Shown piece after piece: positions 1-6,974 of a stretch of 9,517 nucleotides of DNA. The stretch covers positions 1 through 9,517 of the forward strand of contig JAATVL010000177.1 in NCBI GenBank assembly GCA_014523525.1. Direction: 5' to 3'. The DNA is from Nitrososphaerales archaeon TH703. GTDB lineage: Archaea > Thermoproteota > Nitrososphaeria > Nitrososphaerales > Nitrososphaeraceae. A program made the translations under genes and the position numbers. Numbering within the stretch: the first letter of the stretch is position 1; each line of letters starts with the position of its first letter. The notes beneath the pieces were generated by a model that saw only the letters and a program-made list of their open reading frames with translations, was not told the origin of the DNA and made no database searches.

Positions 1-995
1 ATATCTTTGACAACTTTGGCTCCTGTTGCCTTTGCCAACCATAATAAATCATTTTCCTTAACTCTTCTAACGGTTAGGATTCTGTTCTTGGCAAAATGAT
101 TTAGCGCAAGAGGATCGATGCCTCCACGAGAAAAAATCACATTAGCACCAGATTTGATTACACATTGAATCTTTTGCACCAGGTTACGAGTCTTGTTATC
201 AAGGAAGTGTGTAACTTGGGTCGGATCTGAAATTCTAATTTCCGCATCAATTTTAGTGCGTACATCTTGAATGTCGTTGTCAAGTAGTAAAATCTGTGCG
301 TTTTTAATAATTCGAGGCATCGACGATTCATCTATTGTTTTATCTATTACCGTTCCAAGAACAAGTTGCATATCAGAACTAATTCCTATTTTTTCTTCGA
401 TTTTAATATCATCTACATCAAGATAGCTTTTTGAAAAATCGGCAACCCTACATATCCCGTCAACAACAAGACTGGGAATTTTCATCTCTTCTGTAAAATG
501 AGAAACTGCTTTTGACCTCAAACAAGTATCAACAAGGTCTTTCATTATCTTTCTATCATAATTTGTTGATTCCCTAGCAACTTTCCTAATAATACCAATT
601 GCCATCTGTAACGCATTGTGATAGCCATCTGAAATTAATGCCGGAGAAATACCCATTTCCAATAAATCTTCTGCTTTTTCAACTAGCGCTCCTGCAAGCA
701 CGACAACTGAGGTAGTACCGTCTCCGACAGCGTTATCCACTGCATTGGACGCTTCAATTATTACCTTAGCAGCTGGATGTTCAACATCAATCTTTCTTAG
801 AAAAGTTGCACCATCCTTAGTAACGGTCATTTCACCAAGAATATCAATAAACATTTTTTCAAGTCCTCGGGGACCCAGGAAACCTTTTACAAGATCAGCA
901 ATCAATCTTGCAGCAAGAAGATTATACCTCATGGCTTGAGTGCCATACGTTCTCTTTACACCATTACCAAATAACTGAAAATTTTTATTCTCCAT
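1..995 (-). CDS. Thermosome (group II chaperonin) subunit, divergent, C-terminus cut off by window edge
   Basis: Reading the minus strand from ATG at 995 gives 331 codons without a stop up to the left edge, so the C-terminal part is missing. Group II chaperonins form cytosolic double rings that fold proteins with ATP. Visible landmarks are the nucleotide-binding GPRGLEKM (residues 41-48), TKDGATFL (59-66), VEHPAAK (71-77) and GDGTT (91-95), the apical-domain stretch IDAEIRISDP (249-258), SGANVIF (282-288), and ARR-like TVRRVK with AKATGAKVV (321-329). The order and spacing fit the family. Several positions differ from the usual signatures: the residue two before LGP is Gly rather than Ser/Thr, and the region before GDGTT reads SNAVDNAV instead of a TQDxEV-like sequence. 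This is therefore probably an accessory paralogue rather than the main alpha or beta subunit; that is inference. The N-terminus before the first motif is short but starts in a plausible place. The gene is divergent from ureA across a 74-base spacer. Confidence 0.93.
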   Translation of the reverse strand, partial: MENKNFQLFGNGVKRTYGTQAMRYNLLAARLIADLVKGFLGPRGLEKMFIDILGEMTVTKDGATFLRKIDVEHPAAKVIIEASNAVDNAVGDGTTSVVVLAGALVEKAEDLLEMGISPALISDGYHNALQMAIGIIRKVARESTNYDRKIMKDLVDTCLRSKAVSHFTEEMKIPSLVVDGICRVADFSKSYLDVDDIKIEEKIGISSDMQLVLGTVIDKTIDESSMPRIIKNAQILLLDNDIQDVRTKIDAEIRISDPTQVTHFLDNKTRNLVQKIQCVIKSGANVIFSRGGIDPLALNHFAKNRILTVRRVKENDLLWLAKATGAKVVKD

Positions 996-1004
996 AAAAA
1001 ATTA

Positions 1005-1027
1005 ATCTCAAATTGATAAATTGAGAT
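1005..1027. promoter_or_regulatory. Interrupted palindrome in thermosome/ureA divergent spacer
   Basis: ATCTCAA at 1005-1011 is mirrored by TTGAGAT at 1021-1027, and most of the nine bases between also pair across the centre. It lies 9 bases upstream of the thermosome start and 42 bases upstream of the ureA start. A dyad in a divergent promoter region could be an operator for one or both genes. No regulator gene is in view, so the role is inferred. Confidence 0.3.
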
Positions 1028-1028
1028 C

Positions 1029-1040
1029 AATTATAAATAT
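1029..1040 (+). promoter_or_regulatory. Probable TATA box (box A) of the urease operon
   Basis: The AT-rich run TTATAAATAT at 1031-1040 is centred about 35 bases before the ureA ATG at 1070. With the usual archaeal spacing of about 26 bases from TATA to start of transcription, the mRNA would begin close to 1061 with a very short leader. Read on the other strand, the same run (ATATTTATAA) lies about 36-45 bases before the thermosome ATG and could serve that gene too. Confidence 0.4.
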
Positions 1041-1069
1041 ATGACTTTATATTAAATTTTGAACTTAAA

Positions 1070-1372
1070 ATGTTTCTGTCCCCACGAGATATTGATAAAT
1101 TATACATTTTTATGAGCGCAGAGGTCGCACGAAAAAGAAAAACAAGAGGTTTAAAACTCAATTATTCTGAATCGGTTGCACTAATAGCAGATCACATTCT
1201 TGAAGGCGCACGAGATGGCAAGTCGGTTTCTGAACTTATGAAATCCGGAAGACATGTGTTACAAAAGGATGATGTATTACCCGGAGTACCGGAACTAGTA
1301 CAAAGTGTCCAAGTAGAAGCAACCTTTGATGATGGTACCAAACTAGTAACCGTTCACAGTCCCATTATTTGA
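1070..1372 (+). CDS. ureA: Urease gamma subunit UreA
   Basis: Encodes a 100-residue protein, the normal length for a free-standing urease gamma subunit. It is a structural subunit of the (alpha-beta-gamma)3 nickel enzyme that hydrolyses urea to ammonia and carbamate in the cytosol. Family hallmarks are easily seen: the LSPRDIDKL start, [14 protein letters not shown] (residues 26-39), EGARDGKSV (45-53), GRHVL (60-64), GVPELV, and the end [19 protein letters not shown]. It is the first gene of ureABC; the stop at 1370-1372 is followed 19 bases later by ureB. For an ammonia oxidiser the enzyme would supply both ammonia as energy substrate and CO2. No strong Shine-Dalgarno sequence precedes the ATG, which fits a short-leader or leaderless transcript. 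Confidence 0.98.
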   Translation: MFLSPRDIDKLYIFMSAEVARKRKTRGLKLNYSESVALIADHILEGARDGKSVSELMKSGRHVLQKDDVLPGVPELVQSVQVEATFDDGTKLVTVHSPII

Positions 1373-1391
1373 TTAATGGAGTCTGCAAAGA

Positions 1392-1760
1392 ATGATCCCC
1401 GGTGAATACCTTTTGTCTAAGAATCCAATAGTGGCTAATGTAGGAAAAAAAACAATAAAAATTAATGTAAAAAACACAGGAGATAGACCTATTCAAGTAG
1501 GCTCTCATATGCACTTTTTTGAAACAAACAAAGCCTTAGTATTTCAGAGGAGTAAAACTTTCGGATTTCGTCTAAACATTCCGTCGGGAACTTCGCTACG
1601 GTTTGAACCGGGAGATTCAAGAATTGTACAGTTAACAGAATTTGGCGGAAAAAGAATTGTTTTTGGTTTTAATAGTCTTGTTAATGGTAAACTTACTAAC
1701 AAACAAAAAGAAATTTCCCTCTTGAAGTTAAAGAAAAAAGGGTTCATGGAGGCAAAATAG
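1392..1760 (+). CDS. ureB: Urease beta subunit UreB
   Basis: A 122-residue protein opening with MIPGEY, the near-invariant UreB start, and containing [17 protein letters not shown] (residues 31-47), [18 protein letters not shown] (57-74) and the [10 protein letters not shown] strand (84-93). It is the structural beta subunit of urease and packs against UreC. Most free beta subunits are about 100-106 residues; here a lysine-rich tail of roughly 20 residues (ending KKKGFMEAK) is added. The ATG at 1392 is supported by GGAG at 1378-1381, ten bases upstream. The stop falls two bases before the ureC start, and a GGAGG motif lies inside the end of this gene, so ureB and ureC are probably translationally linked. 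Confidence 0.98.
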   Translation: MIPGEYLLSKNPIVANVGKKTIKINVKNTGDRPIQVGSHMHFFETNKALVFQRSKTFGFRLNIPSGTSLRFEPGDSRIVQLTEFGGKRIVFGFNSLVNGKLTNKQKEISLLKLKKKGFMEAK

Positions 1761-1762
1761 AC

Positions 1763-3481
1763 ATGGTTCTAAAAATTCCTAGGAAACAATATGTTGAACT
1801 ATACGGGCCGACGAAAGGAGACAGAATCAGACTAGGAGATACGGATCTTATAATAGAGATCGAAAAAGATCTGATAACATACGGAGACGAACTTGTTTTT
1901 GGAGGGGGCAAGAGTATTCGAGATGGAATGGGACAGGCAAGTGGAATTGAAAGCAAATATTCTCTAGATCTTGTGATTACAAACACTATACTAATGGATC
2001 CAACATTAGGTATTATCAAAACAGATATTGGTATCAAAAATGGATTGATTTTGGCTATAGGCAAGGCCGGAAATCCCAATGTGATGGATGGAGTATCTGA
2101 TAACATGATTGTCTCTTCAAATACAGAAGTTATTTCAGGCGAACACACTATTTGCACTGCAGGAACGATTGATACTCATATACATTTTATTTCACCTCAA
2201 CAAATCGTAGAAGCAATATGCAGTGGTACTACTACGATGATAGGTGGTGGAACTGGACCTTCTGAAGGTACTAAAGCCACTACTTGTACTCCGGGACCCT
2301 GGAATATTCATAGAATGTTAGAATCCTTGGATGAATTTCCATTGAATTTTGGATTATTGGGAAAAGGAAATGACTCACTGGAACCATCACTATTAGAACA
2401 AATTAATGAAGGGGCTTGTGGCCTGAAGCTACATGAAGATTGGGGATCAACTCCGGCTACCATTGATGCAGCATTAAAGGTTGCAGATAAAACCGATACG
2501 CAAATAGCAATCCATACCGACACCCTGAATGAATGTGGATATGTAGATGATACAATAAAAGCAATCTCGGGTAGAACGATTCATACATATCATACCGAGG
2601 GGGCCGGTGGAGGACATGCTCCAGATATACTAAAAATTGCCGGTGAAGTGAATGTACTGCCTTCATCAACGAACCCAACAAGACCATTTACTGAAAACAC
2701 TCTCGAAGAACATTTTGATATGATGATGGTCTGTCATCATCTGAATCCTTCAATAGCAGAAGATGTTGCATTTGCTGAATCAAGAATAAGAGCTGAAACA
2801 ATAGCCGCAGAAGATGTGCTACATGATTTAGGTGCTCTTAGCATGTATTCTTCTGATAGTCAAGCTATGGGTAGAGTTGGTGAAGTAGCAACTAGGGCTT
2901 GGCAAACGGCAGACAAAATGAAAAAGATGTCGGGAAGATTAAAGCAAGAGAAAGGCAATAATGACAACCTACGTGTAAAAAGATATCTAGCAAAACTTAC
3001 GATTAATCCTGCAATAACACATGGAATTTCAGAGTATGTAGGCTCACTTCAAGCACGGAAAATAGCCGATATTGTAATTTGGACACCACAATTTTTCGGC
3101 ATAAAACCCAAGCTCATCATTAAAGGAGGTTTTATCGCATATTCTCTCATGGGAGATCCAAACGCTTCGATTCCAACTCCAGAGCCTGTATATTATCGAC
3201 CAATGTTTGGAGCCATGGGTAAAGCTAAGTATTCTACATCAGTAACATTTACTTCAAAAAGGGCTATAAGAAATGGTCTTCAAAAGAAACTCGGCCTAAA
3301 GAAAAAACTTTTACCTGTAAAAAACTGTCGCAATATATCGAAGAAAAATATGGTATACAATAATCTGATACCTAAAATAGAAATCGATCCTGAAACGTAC
3401 GTTGTGAAAGTAGATGGAAACATAGCGACTACCGAAGCCGCAAAGAAGCTATCACTGTCACGGTTGTACAATCTATTTTAA
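1763..3481 (+). CDS. ureC: Urease alpha subunit UreC (catalytic)
   Basis: A full-length 572-residue catalytic subunit. All active-site residues of the family are visible: the nickel ligands His139 and His141 (THIHF), the bridging lysine to be carbamylated Lys222 with His224 (LKLHEDWG), His251 (IHTDTLNE), His277 ([11 protein letters not shown]), and Asp365 (SSDSQAMGR). The mobile flap Cys324-His325 (VCHHL) is also intact. Numbering is offset by about +5 from the Klebsiella enzyme. The N-terminal beta-sandwich carries [16 protein letters not shown], and the C-terminal part shows the usual [11 protein letters not shown] and [12 protein letters not shown]. The ATG at 1763 is preceded by GGAGG at 1748-1752, ten bases upstream and inside the end of ureB. 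The protein needs nickel insertion by UreD/H-E-F-G proteins, none of which is encoded in the window, so those genes must lie elsewhere. A T-rich tract after the stop may terminate transcription. Confidence 0.99.
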   Translation: MVLKIPRKQYVELYGPTKGDRIRLGDTDLIIEIEKDLITYGDELVFGGGKSIRDGMGQASGIESKYSLDLVITNTILMDPTLGIIKTDIGIKNGLILAIGKAGNPNVMDGVSDNMIVSSNTEVISGEHTICTAGTIDTHIHFISPQQIVEAICSGTTTMIGGGTGPSEGTKATTCTPGPWNIHRMLESLDEFPLNFGLLGKGNDSLEPSLLEQINEGACGLKLHEDWGSTPATIDAALKVADKTDTQIAIHTDTLNECGYVDDTIKAISGRTIHTYHTEGAGGGHAPDILKIAGEVNVLPSSTNPTRPFTENTLEEHFDMMMVCHHLNPSIAEDVAFAESRIRAETIAAEDVLHDLGALSMYSSDSQAMGRVGEVATRAWQTADKMKKMSGRLKQEKGNNDNLRVKRYLAKLTINPAITHGISEYVGSLQARKIADIVIWTPQFFGIKPKLIIKGGFIAYSLMGDPNASIPTPEPVYYRPMFGAMGKAKYSTSVTFTSKRAIRNGLQKKLGLKKKLLPVKNCRNISKKNMVYNNLIPKIEIDPETYVVKVDGNIATTEAAKKLSLSRLYNLF

Positions 3482-3508
3482 TTTTTCAAAATGTCTTAAA
3501 ATCATAAT

Positions 3509-3519
3509 ACTTATATATT
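3509..3519 (+). promoter_or_regulatory. TATA box for the 84-aa gene; leaderless spacing
   Basis: ACTTATATATT at about 3509-3519 is a good archaeal box A, centred about 26 bases before the ATG at 3540. This is the distance expected when transcription starts at or next to the start codon, so the small gene downstream of ureC probably has its own leaderless mRNA and is not only read through from ureABC. Confidence 0.5.
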
Positions 3520-3539
3520 TTGCAAATACATTTTGATTT

Positions 3540-3794
3540 ATGAATCCCGTCCGTACAGAAAAGGAAGTCGAATCAGTAGCAAAAAAAGCAACAGAGGCTC
3601 TCTATGGGGACAATATTAAAGATTTTAAGATTAGAACTCTCCTTCCATTTCCAACTGAACAAAATAGAGAAGCTTGGGACGCTCAAGTTACTTTCTTACT
3701 TGGTGGTCTACAATATACGGTTGACCTCTTAATTAATGAAAAAGATGGACAGATAACAAATACAAGGCTTATAGATAAAATGGTTCCGTTATAG
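3540..3794 (+). CDS. Conserved-looking small protein, unknown function (PepSY/GvpO-like outline)
   Basis: An 84-residue soluble protein with no signal peptide or membrane segment. The N-terminal third is a charged helix (EKEVESVAKKATEALYG, residues 7-23). The rest alternates like beta strands: KIRTLLPFPTEQN, EAWDAQVTFLLGGLQYTVDLLIN and a KDGQITNTRLIDKM ending. The pattern of helix, then Trp followed by a strand, then a strand ending in a D/G turn and a last strand resembles PepSY-like or GvpO-like small domains, but I do not recognise the family and assign no function. The ATG at 3540 is supported by a TATA box at leaderless spacing. It follows ureC by 58 bases on the same strand, so a link with urease is possible but rests only on position. 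Confidence 0.75.
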   Translation: MNPVRTEKEVESVAKKATEALYGDNIKDFKIRTLLPFPTEQNREAWDAQVTFLLGGLQYTVDLLINEKDGQITNTRLIDKMVPL

Positions 3795-3856
3795 TATCAA
3801 ACTTATTGGAATTTGATCCGGAATTTCCTAATGGATACATTATAATGCGCTTTTTT

Positions 3857-3882
3857 GAGTCAGTTAAAGGTACAACTGACTC
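3857..3882 (+). terminator. Perfect 9-bp hairpin between the small gene and the permease
   Basis: GAGTCAGTT at 3857-3865 is exactly complementary to AACTGACTC at 3874-3882 with an 8-base loop. T-runs flank it (TTTTTT at 3851-3856 and TTTTT at 3891-3895). It could help end transcription of the 84-aa gene, or, as a DNA dyad about 43 bases before the permease start and upstream of its likely TATA box, act as a regulator-binding site. The sequence alone does not decide between these. Confidence 0.4.
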
Positions 3883-3900
3883 TCTTACCCTTTTTAGAAA

Positions 3901-3911
3901 AACATATTTAA
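3901..3911 (+). promoter_or_regulatory. Possible TATA box of the permease gene
   Basis: The AT-rich stretch ACATATTTAA at 3902-3911 lies about 19 bases before the ATG at 3925. The spacing is slightly short for a leaderless start at that ATG, so this is a weak call; an alternative is the T-rich tract just upstream near 3891. Confidence 0.25.
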
Positions 3912-3924
3912 TCAGAATAAAGAT

Positions 3925-5373
3925 ATGAGCTCCCAGATACTCTATTTAGCAAAAAAGAAGAGGCTTGTAGGGCTTTTTGTTCTTGCAAGTGTCGCAATAC
4001 TTTTTCTAGTTATTCCAGATTTGGTTGGAATTGAGATTGCGTTACCATTGAGACTTACTTCCCTAGGTCTTTTGGCAGTTTATGTTTTACTTTCTTTTGA
4101 AATAGTTCATAGAACTATAATTGCAATGGTAGGAGCCACTTTTGTTATAATTATAGGTATCACCACTGGACTGTTTGATGCTTCTATGAGTTTGGAATTT
4201 GTAATCAGTTCGATTGATTTCAATACAATTGGTCTTTTATTAGGAATGATGATAATCGTGGTAATATTGGGTGAAACTGGGATATTTGAGTACCTTGGTT
4301 TAAGAATGAGTAAAGCATCAAAGGGGAATATGTGGAGGTTGATGCTTATGTTCTGCATCTTTACGGCGATAGTTTCTATGTTTATAGATAATGTTACTAC
4401 AATCCTGTTAATAGTTCCAATCACCATTTCCATATTCAGGACTCTCAAGATATCTCCAATCCCATTTATAATCGCACAGGTACTTGCATCAAACGTAGGA
4501 GGTACGGCAACACTAATTGGTGATCCACCAAATATACTAATCGGATCTGCCGCGAACATAGATTTTAATTCATTTATTATCAATATGGGCCCTACCGTAG
4601 CTATTTCTCTATTGGCTTCTATATTTATTTTAAAATTTCTGTTTAGAAAAGATCTTGTACAAAAACCGCATAATCTTGAGGATTTGTTATCTCAGGACGA
4701 AAAGGTCCTTATAAAGAATAGATCAGTTTTAAAAAAATCACTAGCTGTACTAACTGCGGTTATTATTCTTTTTGTTATACATGGTAGTATCAATATAGAA
4801 CCTTCTATTATAGCTCTGAGCGGTGCAGGGATACTTATGCTTGTAACAAAGTCTAGGCCTGAGCATATCTTGAATCAAATTGATTGGTCTACCTTGATCT
4901 TCCTTGCTGGTCTCTTCATTATAATTGGCGGAGCAGATAAAGCAGGTTTAATAGATCTATTGTCCAATGCTGCATTACAAATTAGCGGCGGTAATCCTTG
5001 GGTATTGTTCTTCATGATTATTTGGTTATCTGCAATAGCTAGCGCATTTATAGACAACATTCCATTTGCTGCTACGATGATTCCAGTCATATCCGCGATT
5101 AGCAACACTGAGTCGATAACTGCAGTATTTGGAAGTCTTGCTATCAGTCCTTTATGGTGGGCATTGTCACTTGGAGTTGGATTCGGAGGAAATGGTACTT
5201 TAGTAGGTTCGAGTGCAGGGATAGTTGCCACAGGGATGGCCGAAATAAAAGGCTATAAAATTACCTTTAATAAATTTCTTAGAGTGGGCTTTCCTTTCAT
5301 GATAGCCAGTGTCGCAGTTGGTTCCATTGTATTACTCATAGACGTGTTAATAAGACTGAATCTCGCAGCATGA
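3925..5373 (+). CDS. ArsB/NhaD-type ion permease (SLC13/ion transporter superfamily)
   Basis: A 482-residue integral membrane protein with about 11-12 hydrophobic segments. It is built as two related halves typical of the ArsB/NhaD/P-protein branch of the ion transporter superfamily. The first half has FIDNVTTILLIVPITISI (residues 153-170) and ASNVGGTATLIGDPPNILIG (188-207); the second half has the matching AFIDNIPFAATMIPV (374-388) and GGNGTLVGSSAGIVATGM (421-438). A hydrophilic loop near residues 240-270 separates the halves. Family members move arsenite, Na+/H+, citrate or other anions; the sequence does not tell which. There is no adjacent arsenic gene (arsR, arsA, arsC), which argues against calling it ArsB proper. 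It stands alone on the plus strand, after a hairpin, and converges on the MFS gene. The start is the first ATG, followed by a Lys/Arg-rich cytoplasmic end (AKKKRL). Confidence 0.9.
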   Translation: MSSQILYLAKKKRLVGLFVLASVAILFLVIPDLVGIEIALPLRLTSLGLLAVYVLLSFEIVHRTIIAMVGATFVIIIGITTGLFDASMSLEFVISSIDFNTIGLLLGMMIIVVILGETGIFEYLGLRMSKASKGNMWRLMLMFCIFTAIVSMFIDNVTTILLIVPITISIFRTLKISPIPFIIAQVLASNVGGTATLIGDPPNILIGSAANIDFNSFIINMGPTVAISLLASIFILKFLFRKDLVQKPHNLEDLLSQDEKVLIKNRSVLKKSLAVLTAVIILFVIHGSINIEPSIIALSGAGILMLVTKSRPEHILNQIDWSTLIFLAGLFIIIGGADKAGLIDLLSNAALQISGGNPWVLFFMIIWLSAIASAFIDNIPFAATMIPVISAISNTESITAVFGSLAISPLWWALSLGVGFGGNGTLVGSSAGIVATGMAEIKGYKITFNKFLRVGFPFMIASVAVGSIVLLIDVLIRLNLAA

Positions 5374-5565
5374 CAACAAGAAATTTTAGGATGTTTTTGC
5401 TAATTAGATAAATTTGAATTTGAATCGCGCCAGATTGATTTCTCCCATAAGGAAAAAGAAAATATAAAATATTTCAAAATTCTGAATAAATGGAACAATT
5501 AATATAAAACGATCTCCTTGACTTTTTTAATAAGAAACGCATAGTCCATTTTTCTGTCAGAAATC
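5374..5565. other. Intergenic region between convergent genes
   Basis: The permease and the MFS gene point towards this 192-base AT-rich spacer. I see no coding frame, tRNA or strong hairpin in it. A TTTTTT run at about 5523-5528 could help stop transcription from the permease side. The imperfect dyad GAAAATAT...ATATTTC near 5458-5475 is too AT-rich to call. Confidence 0.5.
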
Positions 5566-6855
5566 TTACATTTTTAATAGTCGAAAAGACATAATAAAAA
5601 CTGAAAATATTACCACGGCGCTAACTAGAAAAGTAGCCGCTCCAATCTGATTATACAATAATCCTCCCGCAATTAACCCAATGATACTTGCTAGGCCTCC
5701 AAAACTACCCGCAACACCCTGAACCGCTCCTTGAAGTACTGTTCCTGCGCGTTTTGAAAGTATAGACATAAAAGAGGGCCACATAAGGCCGTTACCAAGT
5801 GCAAATAAAATCACAGCCACATACACAAATATAATGTTATTTGAAACAAATAAAACAAAATTTGTACCTAAGATTATGCTACCAATAATAATTAGTTTTT
5901 CCTCAGAAAATTTTTTTAATGCTTTACGTAATACAGGTCCTTGGATAAAGACCATTATTCCACTTAAAACTGCATAAAATATCCCCAACTGTGTTATGGA
6001 CCATTTTAGATCATTAGCTGCGTGAGTCGGAAATGAAGCATAGTATACATTGAATCCAAGAAATATCAAAAAATACAATATAAGCAAAAAAGGAATGTGT
6101 TTTAATTTGAAAACATCTCTCATTTTAGGTTTAACAGGGCTCACGGGCTCGTAGCAATCTTTACACTCCTGCGAAAAAACCTTTCGAATAGTACCTTCTT
6201 CGGAGACTAATATTGGATTTGATATGGGCTTGGATTCTTTTAATAGAAAGGCTATTACAACTAACGTAACCAGAGATAGTAATAGCGCTGCTAGAACTGG
6301 TAGTATTGTTCCATAAATTGTTCCACCTAAAATTCCAGCTAAAGCAGGACCTAAAATGAATCCCAAATTAGAAGATATTGCCATTTTTCCAAAGTTCTTA
6401 CTCCTGTTTTCATCTGATGAAATATCAGAAAGGTAGGCATTTGCAACCGAAATATTTCCACCAGTAATTCCGTCAATTGCCCTGGCAAGAAATATGAGAA
6501 GCAATGGAACAATAATAATAATTGTTCCGAGATAGATGGAGTTAATAATAAAGGTCCCACCAAAAGGGAAAATTAAAGCAAAAAGAAATAATATCCAGCC
6601 AATTGCTGTTCCTGCATTGCTTAACAAAAGAATTTTTTTTCTTCCATAAATATCAGACCACCTTCCTAAAATTGGAGCTCCAATAAGCTGGAAAGCAGGG
6701 TAAGTTGCTGCCAGTAGACCGTAAACTATAGAATTACCTCCGAATTTCATGACTAAAAACACTAGGAAAGGCAAAACAATACTAAATCCTAGGGTACCAA
6801 TAAAATTAACCAACATTATAGGAAAAAGTTGAGTCCGTTTCTCTCTACTATTCAT
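5566..6855 (-). CDS. MFS efflux transporter, DHA1/TetA-like
   Basis: A 429-residue protein with the 12-helix pattern of the major facilitator superfamily. Motif A between helices 2 and 3 is clear as GRWSDIYGRKK (residues 64-74). The R-x-x-D-GITGGNISVANAYLSD segment (125-144) with its following ENRSKNFG, and the antiporter-type motif C GFILGPALAGILGG (165-178), place it with proton-coupled drug/H+ antiporters of the DHA1 group. The central cytoplasmic loop (about 206-250) is unusual in carrying a Cys-x-x-Cys, CKDC at 231-234, that could bind metal or form a disulfide. The likely job is export of a small organic molecule. It is divergent from the ligase/acetyltransferase pair, with 119 bases of dyad-rich DNA between them, so common control and a shared substrate are possible but unproven. 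The ATG at 6855 is the natural start, giving a short basic cytoplasmic end (NSREKR). Confidence 0.93.
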   Translation of the reverse strand: MNSREKRTQLFPIMLVNFIGTLGFSIVLPFLVFLVMKFGGNSIVYGLLAATYPAFQLIGAPILGRWSDIYGRKKILLLSNAGTAIGWILFLFALIFPFGGTFIINSIYLGTIIIIVPLLLIFLARAIDGITGGNISVANAYLSDISSDENRSKNFGKMAISSNLGFILGPALAGILGGTIYGTILPVLAALLLSLVTLVVIAFLLKESKPISNPILVSEEGTIRKVFSQECKDCYEPVSPVKPKMRDVFKLKHIPFLLILYFLIFLGFNVYYASFPTHAANDLKWSITQLGIFYAVLSGIMVFIQGPVLRKALKKFSEEKLIIIGSIILGTNFVLFVSNNIIFVYVAVILFALGNGLMWPSFMSILSKRAGTVLQGAVQGVAGSFGGLASIIGLIAGGLLYNQIGAATFLVSAVVIFSVFIMSFRLLKM

Positions 6856-6886
6856 AATTTAGGCATTAGCAATATAGATAGAGAGT

Positions 6887-6921
6887 ATTGAAAAATGTTT
6901 ACCTGTTTTCAATTGTAAACA
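6887..6921. promoter_or_regulatory. Two interlocking inverted repeats in the divergent spacer
   Basis: ATTGAAAA at 6887-6894 is mirrored by TTTTCAAT at 6906-6913, and TGTTTAC at 6896-6902 by GTAAACA at 6915-6921. The two dyads are interleaved, so the DNA or RNA can form either but not both. They lie 32 bases upstream of the MFS start and 54 bases upstream of the ligase start. This is a plausible regulator-binding region; no regulator gene is adjacent. Confidence 0.4.
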
Positions 6922-6936
6922 AAGGTGCTATTTTGC

Positions 6937-6958
6937 ATAACAATTAATATTTTGTTAT
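6937..6958 (+). promoter_or_regulatory. TATA-like box of the ligase gene flanked by a 7-bp inverted repeat
   Basis: ATAACAA (6937-6943) and TTGTTAT (6952-6958) are exact inverted repeats around an AT-only core, TTAATATT, centred about 27 bases before the TTG start at 6975. The core is at the right distance to be box A for a leaderless transcript, and the flanking arms would let a dimeric regulator cover the TATA box. Confidence 0.4.
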
Positions 6959-6974
6959 CTCAATGATTAGTTGA

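Noticed and set aside
745..939. 64-codon plus-strand frame opposite the thermosome
   Set aside because: Antisense to conserved chaperonin motifs; composition of a shadow frame.
1744..2157. 137-codon open frame on the minus strand inside ureC
   Set aside because: Antisense to a highly conserved catalytic gene, no recognisable motif; a shadow of ureC codon structure.
2715..2746. C/D-box-like RNA (TGATGA ... CTGA) and small inverted repeat in ureC
   Set aside because: These bases encode the conserved flap region MMMVCHHL, and the box spacing is too short for a C/D guide RNA.
4107..4583. 158-codon open frame on the minus strand inside the permease
   Set aside because: Ile/Thr-rich antisense image of membrane-helix codons, with no promoter or motif; the plus-strand frame carries clear family motifs.
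4875..5231. 118-codon minus-strand frame inside the permease
   Set aside because: Same reason: it mirrors the second transporter half and has no features of its own.
3925..5373. Calling the permease a urea transporter or arsenite pump
   Set aside because: Its motifs are those of the general ArsB/NhaD group; proximity to urease is not evidence of substrate, and no ars genes are present.
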